Assembly: GCA_021229015.1 (NCBI GenBank)
Contig: CM037795.1
Span: 14,469,201-14,533,200, forward strand
Source of the DNA: Solen grandis
Lineage: Eukaryota; Mollusca; Bivalvia; Adapedonta; Solenidae
Direction: 5' to 3'
DNA length: 64,000 nucleotides
The translations under genes and the position numbers were made by a program. This document shows positions 21,894 through 32,758 of this stretch, one piece after another; position 1 is the stretch's first letter, and every line of letters starts with the position of its first letter. The notes under the pieces are model-generated. The model saw only the letters and a program-made list of their open reading frames with translations. It was not told the origin of the DNA and did not search any database.

Positions 21894-23636
21894 TGAAAGA
21901 GAGATAATAGTTTGTAATGGTGTTGACAAATTTACACAAACATATAGAGTAGAAAGTGGGACTAAAACAAATGGACACCTGAGTTTTATTAGGCCTTTGT
22001 AACAATACCGACCTTCAGTATGTATTTGCATGTCATATATAGAGTGTGTGTGTGTGCGTGTCAGGCATCTCTGCTCTTGGCTGTCCCAGGTATCCTAAGC
22101 ATTAGATTTCTATGTAGTTCTCAAACTTGTACAAAAAGTTTCAGATGCAATCTGTATGGCAAATATTAATTTCTCTTTAGCATTATTTAATCTTATTCAT
22201 GTTATTAGAAATCTTTTGAGATTTTTTTAACATCTCTTTTTGTTTATTCACAGAAGCACATAGTCATCATTCTTGCTCACTTAAATTCGCAGGACTGGCT
22301 CGAATTCCACCAATAATACTTAGCGCTTACTTAAGTTATACTTAAATTCTTAAACTGGGTAGAAATGCATTCCACCATTACTATTTGATAAGATATTCAA
22401 GTAAATGACTTTTAAAGCAGAAATCAATTATTATCTTAAAAACTAACAATATTTGTTAAGAAATGAAATATTTGGGTATTTTTAAAAGAGAAACAAGAAT
22501 AATGAAATTTAAATCTTTAAGTATTACTAAGCACTAAGAATTGTTGGTGGATTTTGATCCTGAAATAGCAACCTGGAGATACTGGAACGAAATAGATGAA
22601 AGGAAATACAAATGAACAAGACACAACATTTCTTGGGAGAAATTTCTTTGTATTTTGTTCAGAACCATCCACTAAAATAAGAATTCTATCAATTGTACTT
22701 TATCATTGAAATGATCGAGATATTTTTTAAGAATAAAATTATTTACATAATGAAAAGATTTTTACACGCGTCGCAAAGTTTTTATAGGATTTGGGTTCAG
22801 AATGATGACGAGAATAAAGACAACTTTGTATAATAGTTAATGTATTATGTTTTTTTTTGTTGTAAATTATCTACATATATTAACCATGTATATTTCCTTT
22901 AGATATTAAATAATAAACGTGTCTTATAAAGCCTGTTCTCTTTGAATTCCTCCATTTCTGTAACCGGTGCCTCCGTAGGCACGTGGTTATAATAATGTCG
23001 CTTGGCCTCGCAAGTTCCAGCCCGGCTTAATTTTTTTTCTCTTTTTTTATTTTTTTGACTGGTGCTTCGCCATCATTTTACGCACAACAGTGTTTTTGTT
23101 GTTTTTGTTTGGGTTTTGTTGTTGTTGTTTTCGACTTTTCACCCAGGTTAAGCACCACACGAAATGACAGAAATCAGCCACCAAACTTGCTGGTTACTTG
23201 AAACTCTGCATCAAAATATTAAATTAGGTATTTTCCTGTAGTGGCAATTTGGCACCAATTCAAATTTTTTATAATTTTATGTGAGAAATTTGAATAACAT
23301 GGCATTGAATTTTAACGATATCACTGTAGTTAATAGGTGTTCAATTTATGCTCGATTAAGTAGTCATCATTTTGTTTCTACTTTGCTAAAAATCGTGCAT
23401 ACTCATTTCGGAATGCACTAACATGTTCACTATCAAGGGGTAAAATTGGTTACCGAGACCAGGGTTGGGCATTTCGCCAGGCGTCTGCAACATTTTACAG
23501 AATGTTTCATTCGGATCACTTAGGCTACAGTAGTAGAATATTGATGTGGCGCAATAGATCGATGTTACATCCCTCCAACAAGTTGCTTGCGTTTTCATCG
23601 TCACGCAGTGACTCCATAATGCATTTATTTCTATGT

Positions 23637-23745
23637 AGGATCAGTAGAAACTAAATTGCGTTTTAAATGATAAAAATTAAAAAAAATTAAATGTAGGATC
23701 AGTAGAAACTAAATTGCGTTTCAAATGATAAAAATTACAAAAATC
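23637..23745. repeat. 59-bp tandem duplication
   Basis: Two adjacent copies of a unit beginning ATGTAGGATCAGTAGAAACT, differing by a few bases. Intergenic. Confidence 0.85.
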
Positions 23746-23819
23746 ATAACTAGGTAAAAGTAGGCGATGAAACATCAGTTATTGGGTTTGGTAATACATT
23801 TCTGAAAACCTGTACACTC

Positions 23820-24016
23820 AATCAGCCCCTCATTGCGTGAGCTCGAATCCCGGCAGGTTCATTCGGATTTTCATGTGAGGAAGCCTTCTAGCTGGCTTGC
23901 GGTAGGTCGGTGGTTCTACCCGGATGCCTCCGTGCATTCGGGGTCTTCCTCCGCCTGTTATTAGCTGGAACGTCGCTATATGACTGAAATACTGTCGAGG
24001 CGACGGTAAACTCAAT
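23820..24016 (+). mobile_element. SINE family A, 5'-truncated
   Basis: It starts in the tRNA-like head (CAGCCCCTCATTGCGTG, then B-box-like GCTCGAATCCCGGCAGG) and continues through the family body: CATGTGAGGAAGCCTTC, GGCTTGCGGTAGGTCGGTGG, CCCGGATGCCTCCGTGCATT and CGTCGCTATATGACTGAAAT, ending ACGGTAAACTCAA. Confidence 0.85.
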
Positions 24017-24071
24017 TAGTAAAGTCTGAAAACCTGTCCAGCTGACCGAATAGATATGGTATATTGACCGT

Positions 24072-24154
24072 CACCGGTGGCCGAGTGGTTAGAGCGTCTG
24101 CCTCGGGAGCGGGATGTCATGGGTTCGATCTCCGGCCGCGACATACCAAAGTGA
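24072..24154 (+). mobile_element. SINE family B, tRNA head only
   Basis: GGTGGCCGAGTGGTTAGAGC and GGGTTCGATCTCC look like A and B boxes of a tRNA, followed by GCGACATACCAAAGT and then unrelated sequence. It lacks a proper acceptor stem, so it is a SINE head, not a tRNA gene. A near-complete copy in reverse starts about 100 bp away. Confidence 0.7.
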
Positions 24155-24199
24155 ATAATTTTCAACAGACGGGCATTGTACTCGTTACCGTTGTCTTTT

Positions 24200-24202
<3 letters not shown>

Positions 24203-24246
<44 letters not shown>
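24203..24246. repeat. (TG)n followed by a run of 17 G
   Basis: Alternating TG for about 27 bp runs directly into 17 consecutive G. It separates two oppositely oriented SINE B copies. Confidence 0.95.
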
Positions 24247-24261
24247 TAACCTCTCAGCTAC

Positions 24262-24543
24262 AGTATTTCATTCATTTAGAGACAATGTCTACTTGAGACA
24301 AATATAGTTCTGCCACACTGCAGTATCGTGTCGTAGACATGTGGCATGATACCACACCCAATCACATGATCCTGACACCGGGTCAACCAGTCCCTAGAAT
24401 TACCCTTATATGCTGAGCGCCAAGCAAGGGAGCTATACCAGTACCATTTTTTACGACTTTGGTATGTCGCGGCCTGGGATCGAACCCGCGACCTCCCGAT
24501 TTCCGGGGCAGACGCTCTAATCACTCGGCCACCTGGACTGGTC
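24262..24543 (-). mobile_element. SINE family B, full length (reverse)
   Basis: Read on the minus strand: GGTGGCCGAGTGATTAGAGC, GCGGGTTCGATCCC, GGCGCTCAGCATATAAGGGT, GTGTGGTATCATGCCACATG, CAAGTAGACATTGTC, AATGAATGAAATACTGT. It is the best full reference copy of the family here, together with 51431-51720. Confidence 0.85.
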
Positions 24544-25232
24544 CGAAACTATGAAGTTGGCATTCGAGGCCAAAACACCTGTATACCATAACCTACTTTT
24601 TCAGCAAACTTTAGACATGGATAAAGCAGAACTGGTCTCTATCAAAAGGCGTTTATTTTTCACTGAAGTGATCCACACACACACATACAACTAACAACAC
24701 CTTTTTTGAATACGATGAAAGATAGCGAGATTTCAAAATACGTACAAAGTTGCTCACCGGACGACTTCTTAGCTATCATGAGTTTGGCAATTGTCTTTGC
24801 TTTAATTACAGGGGTTATGTAAGTTGCAATAGAATTGATGTGTTTCTGGTATCATGATTAGATATGAATAGAGTCGGTAGGTATGACATTTTTTAAAAAT
24901 GCGTCATCATTATTAGAGAATATATGTTGTAAAATTGACCATAATCCTATTTATATGTTTTCATATTTATTTGTCCAAATCATATTTTGATTATTTCATT
25001 AAAAATGCTGGAAGCACATTTTTTTCTTTTTTATTTTTGGCGCGATTTTCTTTTCATTTTTTTTTCTTCAGTTTTTGTCGGCCAGTGGTCAAAGTTTACG
25101 ATCGGGAAAAATTTCCTTCTTTAGGAATGATTTTACCGTATATTTTCATGAATTAGGTTAAGATTAGGACTTGTCATGAAGTGCGACGAATCGAACCTTG
25201 ATGGCATTGGATTGATTCAGAGAGAGGAGGTC

Positions 25233-25256
25233 TGACGTCAACCTCACGTGACGTCA
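25233..25256. promoter_or_regulatory. Paired CRE sites with an overlapping E-box
   Basis: Two perfect TGACGTCA palindromes (25233-25240 and 25249-25256), with CACGTG (25245-25250) overlapping the second by two bases. It lies about 380 bp upstream of the Shisa-like start codon. TGACGTCA is the consensus for CREB/ATF factors. Its role as this gene's promoter is inferred from position only. Confidence 0.5.
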
Positions 25257-25634
25257 CCTGACATATCTGTCCAATTAACTTTCTGTTTACTTTATCGACG
25301 TGCAATGCGTATAGGTCCATACACTGAAAGAAAAAGTTCACTTACTATGTCTTTGTTTAATATTTTATACAAATAAACTTATCGGGTCTGAGGATAGCAG
25401 GACATGAAAACGTCAATATCTGTAAAACAAGTAATCGTTAGTTCCTTTTATATCTGACGCTGAAAGTGTCGCTTTTTTACCCGTGGAAACACAGAAAGAG
25501 TGACAATATTGAATTAGAATACTTTAAAACTTATTTATTACGAGATATAATAAGTGGCACACTAGATACCATGTGATTATATCGTTATATTATCTGTAAC
25601 TTAAAGTCACAGCGGAGCAGAAAACTATCTGAAC

Positions 25635-25689
25635 ATGTGGGGTAGCTCAAATATTGTATTGGTATCCTACGTGTTTTTTTGGATTATTG
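25635..25689 (+). CDS. Shisa/CYYR1-like exon 1
   Basis: The ATG at 25635 begins the signal peptide: 18 codons plus one base, with donor gtaagt. There is no upstream in-frame ATG in the preceding sequence that gives a better signal peptide. Confidence 0.8.
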
Positions 25690-28600
25690 GTAAGTTGTTC
25701 TTCCTTTGACACGGTATCTTGTATAATTATAATAAAAATAGATTGATAGATTGTATAATTATGCAATTTTAATAATAGTAATAATAATAATTTATTATAC
25801 ATGTAACATCAATACTTATAATAATAGCAATGCATTATCAGCATTATTACCAGAAAACAATGTAGTAGTATTAATATAAACCATATTGTGATGGTGATGA
25901 TGATTATTATTATTATTATTTAATGCTTTTCGATGGATTATAGGGAAATATCAGTAAATTGAAAAGGTAATTTCACTGTTTTAAACAGTAAATATTGCCA
26001 TTTTTATAATTTTCACTGTTTTGTAAGAGACACTATCGTATTTTTTCGTATTTTCAAGACATTTTAATATTGATTTCTACATTGAAATTAAACTTCTTCA
26101 AGAAACACCTGAAAGAAATGTTGATTAATCGCTTTCTTTGTGTTCATGTATTGGACAAATTTTTTTTAAACTGAATAACGATTCATGCGACAAAGGGACT
26201 TTGGGGCTCCAAATAGGGTAAAATTTATGATGAACTTGGTAACAAAGTGTAAAGCGTCGCAGAAAGGCATTAAATAAATAAAAAAAAATGTTGGTTTCAG
26301 TGGAATATGATTTTTAATTCATCGAGTGAGGAGGAAGATCAATATTTTCACTCTTGGCTGCGCCAATCGTGAAAAAACAAAAACAAAAAAACAAACGATT
26401 TCCCTCCTCATTTGATTAATTAAAAATTATATTCCACTGAAAGCAACAGTTATCCTCTCTATCATTAGGCTAAGATGAAGAGAATACTGTGTTCTTCCGT
26501 CGTTTACTTTTTTTTCTTTTATCATATTTTTCACTGGAAAACTTGTATAAGTGTTCCATACATTGTATGTTTGGTTACATGATGCAATGTGTGATGTTTG
26601 AAGGCTTAAGATTACATCTGCTAAACAGAGGTTTGATATAGCTTCGCTTAAGTAACATAACACTGTACTTAACATAAATACTCTCTCTCTCTCTCTCTCT
26701 GATTGACATATGATGATGTGATGATGTGTTGGGGTTTACCGTCGCTGGGATAGTATTTCAATCATATAGCGACGTCCAGCTAATTACAGGTACCCGGGTA
26801 GAACCACCGACCTACCACAAGCCAGCTGGAAGGCTTCCTCACATGAAAAATCCGAGGTCCCTACCGGGATTCGAACCCACAGCGGTGAGGGGCTGAGAGA
26901 TTTGTAGTCCATGACTGTAACCGCTCGGCCACGGAAATGTACAAAATACATCATTTTGACATACATTTACAGAAACAAATTCTGATTAATTGATACATAT
27001 AATGAAGATGAGCTGGTGAATATTGTGATATTCACCTAAGGTAAATAATCGGTGACGACAGTCGGGTATCTGACCAAGATGAATGAAAAACCTGGTATAA
27101 TTCGTTGATTTACATTGATCAATCAGTGTCTGGTATAGACCATTTTCACCAGAGGATCGGCAATACCCAGTATAATCCGCTGATTTAAATTGACCAATCA
27201 GTAACTTTGGAAAAAAAATCTCAAATGTATGTTTATTTTCGACTATGCAAAGTGTGAAATTATACATCAGAATGTAGGTTAGGTGTTCGGGAAAGTGCTC
27301 GTGGATTTTCGTAGGTTTACGCCTCATTGCGGAATACAATGGTCTATAGAGAGAGGGTGGGGTGAGAGTTTACCGTCGCTTCGACATTATTTTAGTCATA
27401 TAGCGAGGTCCAGCTAATTATAGGTGGAGGAAGACCCCGAATGCACGGAGGCATCCGGGTAGAACCACTGACCAACCGCAAGCCAGCTGGAAGGCTTCCT
27501 CACATGAATATCCGAATGACCCTGTCGGGATTCGAACCCACGCGGTGAGGGACTGAGTGAGTGTTAAAGTCAGCGACTTTACCATCTCGGCCACGGAGGC
27601 CCCAGATATCTATGAAAGAAGGCAACAGAAGAGTCAGGCAGAAAGAAAGATTCTGAAGGATAGGAAAAAAATAGTGTTTTAAAACAAAAATAAATGTTGA
27701 AATAATTCTAATAGCAAAATCAATTGGTCTCATAATTCTTTGACAAGTGCACGCCATAAATTGAAATATCTTTTGGATAACTTTCAAGATATTATTAGCC
27801 TGTATTCAACAAACATGGAGTGTTTACCCTGGCGAGGAAAGCACGCAGTTTCTATATTGCGATTGAAAGCAACGATCGATATTTGTTAAAAATTGACTTG
27901 ATTATCATATCTTCATTTCAAATTTAGTAAAATTTAGAATCGAAATCAAATGTATGATTAATTGTGTATTGTTTCTGTTTTTGATACAAATTCAAAAAAA
28001 AAAAAAAATTGACCAGATGAACACATAGGGAATGTAGACATACATATACTGACCGGTTTTAATGGGGTTTTCAAGAGATTAATGACGTCATATTACGAGT
28101 ATAACGAACTGAATTAGATTGGCTGGCCCTGTACATGCCTCAAGATGATTTAACTGATTCTGTAACAAAATATCGCAGTGAGACATCCCTTTCTGATTCG
28201 TCGCCTGGCCTAAATAATAAAGACAAAACCGATTGGGAATTGATAAATCGCTGGATCCGTTCAAGACCTCTAAAACGTCATTTTGTTATTAATTTACTTT
28301 CATATGTTTCATCTTGCAGATAAACTTGTCAAGGCAGACGAAATTTGCTACGTGAGTGGATTTGCCTACACCTATTGTGATGACGGATATCACTGTTGTG
28401 AGAATGATACAAAGTGTTGGTATGTATTCATATAGCTGTCATAATCCTCAAAACAGTCAAAAGGAGATTTTTTCAAGACCAATTTTACAAGCTGCGTACT
28501 TAATCCGAGTTATTGTTATTATTGTTATGCACGAGCTCGACCAATAACATATTTTACTTGAAACCACATGTATTCCTTGAAAATATTCATTATTCATTCA

Positions 28601-29265
28601 TGTAATAAAGAAGTTGAATTTTACAGTCAAGTTGTATTTCACAATTTATTCACATACTAAGGAATAGTGAAACTGCACGTAACCGGAGACGTTCGTCTTA
28701 AAGTTCAAAGTTCAGGGGGGGGGGGGGGGTAAATCTTATGGTGTCACGAGGATCCTACTTTTAATATAAAATATAATAAAAAAGAAGAATAATGACACAA
28801 TACAAACGATTTGAAGGTATAGCGATAGAGCAATGACATTTATTCAGATCTTTGATTACAATTTGTATGTTCAGGATATCTGACTCGAACTCCATATTTA
28901 AAGTAAAGCTTAAAATCTTTAATATGTAGGACAATATTTAATCAATTTTATTTTACGAATTATTAAATTAGGTGACTGAGATTTGATGAGATTCCTTACT
29001 GCAACCTACACACTGTCTACAAATAATAAGCGGTGAGGTTTTAGATTATCAATGTATCATGCTATGATTAGATTTCAACAATCACACATTTTCAGTTCCA
29101 ACGCCCTCTCCACCGGGGCCATTATTGGTATAGTGATTGGATGTTTCGCTGGAATCTCAGTGTGCATAATTTGTGTCACGTGTCTGGTAAAGAAGAAAAA
29201 CAGACACGGGCACATCATCAGCCCTAGGGGCATGGGAGCACAGAGTGTCACAGGTCAGCAGAGGA

Positions 29266-29296
<31 letters not shown>

Positions 29297-30867
29297 TGTC
29301 TTGTTGTGTGCGGTAGCATGCGTCATATCTTGAGTTAGCGGAAGTTGTGTATGTGCGTACAACAACAACAACAAAAACAAACAAAAAAACAACAACAAAA
29401 AAACATGAGGTCTTCTTTATTGTTCAATTATTAAATGGTTTTTGATATATTAATATAAAAACCCTCAACGACAATAGCTTCCCCACAAACGAAAATGAAT
29501 AATCAATCATCTTTGGTCAGTTATTCCATCTATTTATTTCTTGGTGAACCAGCTCGGGAGACTACCAAGCAACTCGCTTGACAGAATGTGTAAAATCAAA
29601 AAGGTTTCGATAGGTCGATCTCCTTCCGAAGACTTTCAGGTCACCATGCACTGATGTAGGCACCCCATTTGATCCTAGATCTATGATCTAAACATCGTAG
29701 GGCACCGGCGGTCAGTTACTTCCGTTACTCTCCATTTATTTATAGAGAGTTAGGGTAATCAGCAGTCGAGTATTATCCGACGATAGGAGCCAGAGAGCCC
29801 TAGCCCCCGGAAAAATAAAACAGAGGGTTACAACATCCTTTGCATTACCATAGCTCTTACCCCACTGAAATTATTTGCTTGATTCTTACATAGGACACAA
29901 ACATAATGGTTTACTATCATCTTAAATTAGTCGTATTATTGATGAAATTATGTTTTGATGCTACCCACTATTTCATTATTAACAACGACGACACATTACT
30001 GTTTTTTTGTTATAGTGTTGAAGGTCGTGGGTTCGATTCCCTGCCGCGACATACCAAAGTCGTGAAAAAATGGGACTGGTATAGCTCCCTTGCTTGGCGC
30101 TCAGCATATAAAGGTAGTTCCAGGACTGGTTGGCCCGTTGTCAGGATAATGTATATGGGTGTTGTATCATGCCTTATGTCCACAGTGTAATATCGCAATA
30201 AGACTGTCTTTTATCATATAGCATTATGCTTAAACAGCTGTTTCCGGTTTCGTATAACCATCACATATTCTCTTATATTTTTTACACGTTACATATAACT
30301 GGTATCATGCCACATGTCCACGGCGTGATACTGCAGTATGACAGCACTATATCTGTCCCAAGTAGACATCGTCTCCAAATGACTGATATACTGTTGGTGG
30401 GGCGTTAAACCTAACAAGCAAACATTGACAAATTTAAAATTAACAAAATATTGGCAAGTATAATCCAATATGCAGTAGTTCGCAGTGTATGATTAGCCAG
30501 CGATAAACGGGTTTAATAGACAATAATGAAAAAACCTAATCTATATAATTGAAAATCTGTTAAAATTTAAGACAAACTTGTGGCAGTTCCAATTACACGT
30601 ACATGTATAATGATAAAAATATAACACAACCATTTACAGGATTCACACATGATAGCTATAAAAAACGTCTCGACATGATTACTGAAATTTACCTCTACAA
30701 TAATGGAATAATGTTATAATTAATTATAACACACGTACGCGCAAAAATATACCTAGACTAACAACAGGAGTATTGTTTTCCGACTGTACGGGACTAACCT
30801 TACTATTTTCAATAATTTTAATGAAGTCAATTAGTGGCAGGGAATGAGAAGAAAATATGGATTGATT

Positions 30868-30913
<46 letters not shown>

Positions 30914-31179
30914 GAAAACACTTTTTGCTTATATGTATAACAATATTAATTTCTTTTCTCTCTTTTATTGCAGTTGCCACGATCAACACCCAATATCCGG
31001 GACCAGGCCCGGCATACGGACCCCAGCATTTTAACCCGTACGGACCTCCGCCCGGACAGACATACGGACAGCCGATTGGCTTCAATTCACAATATGGCAT
31101 GGGCACACCTCAACCGTACCCGCCTGTCAGTGCTGCTCTCAACCCCGCCTACCCTCCACCTCCCAAATATGTCGGTTAA
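25635..31179 (+). CDS. Shisa/CYYR1-like six-cysteine single-pass membrane protein
   Basis: Four exons join in phase to a complete 172-residue protein. Residues 1-18 (MWGSSNIVLVSYVFFWII) are a signal peptide. A short lumenal or extracellular domain has six cysteines (28, 38, 44, 45, 51, 52) spaced C-x9-C-x5-CC-x5-CC. Residues about 58-83 are a Gly/Ile/Val-rich membrane helix with three further Cys, followed by a basic stop-transfer KKK (84-86). The tail is rich in Pro, Tyr, Gly and Gln and ends PPPPKYVG, giving a PPxY motif (167-170) that WW domains of NEDD4-type ligases usually bind. This layout fits the single-TM six-Cys group (Shisa, CYYR1, WBP1/VOPP1), regarded as membrane adaptors for receptor trafficking. 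Which subfamily is orthologous cannot be settled here; CYYR1-like is my first choice. Confidence 0.85.
26289..26446. mobile_element. Fold-back element, ~158 bp
   Basis: Inverted arms: GTTGGTTTCAGTGGAATATG, then TTTTTAATTCATCGAGTGAG on the left; CTCATTTGATTAATTAAAAA, then TATTCCACTGAAAGCAAC on the right. The loop contains CTTGGCTGCGCCAATCG and an A/C-rich stretch. It lies in intron 1 of the Shisa-like gene. Non-coding. Confidence 0.75.
26681..26701. repeat. (CT)n microsatellite
   Basis: About ten CT dinucleotides, in intron 1 of the Shisa-like gene. Confidence 0.9.
26727..26936 (-). mobile_element. SINE family A (reverse), with internal deletion
   Basis: The reverse strand carries the family head (CGTGGCCGAGCGG, B-box-like GTGGGTTCGAATCCCGG) and body (GGTAGGTCGGTGGTTCTACC). 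It lacks the 'ATGCCTCCGTGCATTCGGGG' segment seen in the copies at 23820 and 35131. Confidence 0.8.
27090..27192. repeat. Direct repeat of ~35 bp
   Basis: TGGTATAATTCGTTGATTTA and CAGTATAATCCGCTGATTTA, each followed by a variant of CATTGATCAATCAGT, lie about 67 bp apart in direct orientation. Class unknown. Confidence 0.6.
27361..27600 (-). mobile_element. SINE family A (reverse), full length
   Basis: Both the tRNA-like head (CGTGGCCGAGATGG, GTGGGTTCGAATCCCG) and the whole body up to CGACGGTAAACTC are present on the minus strand. It lies in intron 1 of the Shisa-like gene. Confidence 0.85.
28320..28419 (+). CDS. Shisa/CYYR1-like exon 2
   Basis: It is 100 bp, two bases in, 32 codons, two bases out. 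The acceptor is atcttgcag and the donor is gtatgt. It encodes five of the six cysteines: ICYVSGFAYTYCDDGYHCC, ending TKC. Confidence 0.85.
28715..28729. repeat. G run (15 G)
   Basis: A homopolymer in intron 2 of the Shisa-like gene. Confidence 0.9.
29096..29253 (+). CDS. Shisa/CYYR1-like exon 3
   Basis: It is 158 bp, one base in, 52 codons, one base out. The acceptor is cattttcag and the donor is gtcagc. It encodes the membrane helix (STGAIIGIVIGCFAGISVC) and the start of the cytosolic tail. The intron begins with a TTTC microsatellite. Confidence 0.88.
29265..29297. repeat. (TTTC)n microsatellite
   Basis: About eight TTTC units just inside intron 3 of the Shisa-like gene. Confidence 0.9.
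30017..30412 (+). mobile_element. SINE family B, with internal insertion
   Basis: It starts in the B-box region (GGTCGTGGGTTCGATTCCC), then TGGTATAGCTCCCTTGCTTG and GGACTGGTTGGCC. About 75-120 bp of unrelated sequence (around 30190-30300) follows, and then the family 3' part resumes (TGGTATCATGCCACATG, CAAGTAGACATCGTC, GGGGCGTTAAACC). Part of the 3' region may be duplicated. Confidence 0.7.
30870..30911. repeat. (CA)n microsatellite
   Basis: About 20 CA dinucleotides, 60 bp before exon 4 of the Shisa-like gene. Confidence 0.95.
30974..31179 (+). CDS. Shisa/CYYR1-like exon 4 with stop
   Basis: It is 206 bp, two bases in, 67 codons and TAA. The acceptor is ttattgcag. It encodes the Pro/Tyr/Gln-rich tail (YPGPGPAYGPQHFNPYGPP, then NPAYPPPPKYVG) with the PPxY motif four residues from the end. 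Confidence 0.88.
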
Positions 31180-31431
31180 TACAGACTTCCGGAAGTTCAT
31201 TAAGACCTGTTTTAAGGGCTCATTCAGTGATATATTAATATAAAATGACTGCTTTGCTCAGGTGGCGGCAAAATTGAGACAAAATTAAATGTACAAGTCA
31301 TCACGGAAATTGCTGGAATTTTCTTTCTCTCACTTTATGTCATTCAACACGTCCTTCGATCTATCCGTCCGTCTGTCTTTTACAAACAATGCTAAATATG
31401 TTTGCATGATAAGTAAAATCTTGATCAATGT

Positions 31432-31515
31432 TTTGATTTGTTCTCGTTTGTTTTCTCAGTAAATGCTTCTACTGATTTGTTCTCGTTTGTTTTCTCAGTA
31501 AATGCTTCTACTGTA
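31432..31515. repeat. 42-bp tandem duplication
   Basis: Two near-identical copies of a unit containing GATTTGTTCTCGTTTGTTTT and CAGTAAATGCTTCTACTG, downstream of the Shisa-like gene. Confidence 0.85.
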
Positions 31516-31851
31516 GTGTTAACTTTTTTTTTGTGTGCGCGTGTGTTTGTGTGTGTTGGTGGATTTGGTGGATTGGGGGGTTCGGAGGATAATTTTGAGT
31601 GGTATTATCTTCAAATATTTATCCGACGAAATTCGTTTACTAAGAATGTCCCAAGTATGTTGCCCATGGCATTACTCCACGATTATATGCACCTTTAATA
31701 CAGAATCAACGAAATCTAATGCCAACGAAAAACATAAACTTAACATATATCTTGTGGACTTTCACCAAAACACATGTACATGTAGAAACTGTATCTTTAG
31801 GCAAGTCACGTGGTTTTGCTTTGCAGTTAACCATGAATGCAGAAGATTCAA

Positions 31852-31990
31852 GGACTGGTTGGCTACGTGTCAAGATAATTTGACTGGGTGTGATATCATG
31901 CCAGTAGCCTATAGCATGATATCGCAGCGAGGCAGCACTACATCTTCCCCATGTAGGCACAGGTCTCAAAATGACTGAAATATTGTCAGT
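31852..31990 (+). mobile_element. SINE family B, 3' part
   Basis: GGACTGGTTGGCTACGTGTC, then GTGTGATATCATGCCAGTAG and CATGTAGGCACAG..AATGACTGAAATATTGTC. The tRNA head is missing. It is followed by a partial family A-like remnant at about 32012-32125. Confidence 0.65.
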
Positions 31991-32253
31991 AATAACCAAC
32001 CATTCTACATATAACGACGACAAGCGAATACCAGGTAGAGGAAGATCTCGAATTCACAAGAATTGCCCACACCGGGACTCGAATCCATAGAGGTGTGGAG
32101 CTGCGTGATCATTAGGCAACAAGTAATGTGAAATTACCTATTTATTTTTTATTAATTTGATCAGTACTGATGACTGAGTGATGTAGTTATTCGTACCTGA
32201 ACTACAAAGCGATATTCTTTATTTACAACAAAAGACAGAGATTCGTTTCATCA

Positions 32254-32321
32254 TTGACGGTGGATTAATTTTGGCTATGTTGGCGTTGTTGTCTGATGCG
32301 CCAATATAAATCCACCGTAAT
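32254..32321. repeat. Small inverted repeat
   Basis: GACGGTGGATTAATTTTGGC pairs imperfectly with GCCAATATAAATCCACCGT about 25 bp away. Possibly a very short MITE. Confidence 0.5.
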
Positions 32322-32758
32322 TATTTTTACCTCCAGTATAGATTCTACCCTAACTTTCATTATTCATTTCGGGTTTTTTTTTTTTTTTTTCCAGTAAATT
32401 AAGTTACTGTTTCATTTTAAAAGGCCCCAAAAAAATATCAGCAAGTATATATAATACTTGTGTTATTTCAAAATCAACTCGCCAATATACCCATATCAAT
32501 GGTGAAAAAATCAATAATACAGCAGTATATCAACCACAATCTGAGGTATCTGTGTATAAGCAGTTATCATTCGCAATCCGTATTGACAAAAATAAACATT
32601 TCTTTTTGTAAAACAAGTGTATGCTCCCTTATATACAAATACATGTTATAATATAACATTTGTACATGTACATGATTGACCTTGATAACATCGGCATGTG
32701 ATTAATTTGTCGTGAAGATATCTTGGGCTCATTATCATATTCATCTACATTACAACAA

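Larger units (their letters stand above)
18485..22950 (+). other. FLOT2 3' UTR and downstream DNA
   Basis: No gene is seen in these 4.5 kb. The first part must be 3' UTR. AATAAA signals are at about 19442, 19773-19778 (followed by TTTGTTTTGTACTG, a GU-rich stretch) and 22912-22917 (followed by GTGTCTTATAAAGCCTG). Which is used cannot be told from sequence. There are poly-T runs near 20151-20173 and a TG run at 21859-21886. Confidence 0.5.

Noticed and set aside
24072..24154. tRNA gene
   Set aside because: A and B boxes are present, but acceptor and anticodon stems do not pair well and the sequence continues into a SINE family. The same holds for the heads at 14172, 35131, 51431 and 55073.
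29520..29830. LTR or other retroelement end with short palindromes (ACTCTCCATTTATTTATAGAGAGT)
   Set aside because: No paired repeat, primer site or coding remnant was found nearby.
30844..31179. 111-codon plus-strand gene starting before the CA repeat
   Set aside because: Its first part translates the CA microsatellite as THTHTH. Only the part after the acceptor at 30973 is exon 4 of the Shisa-like gene.
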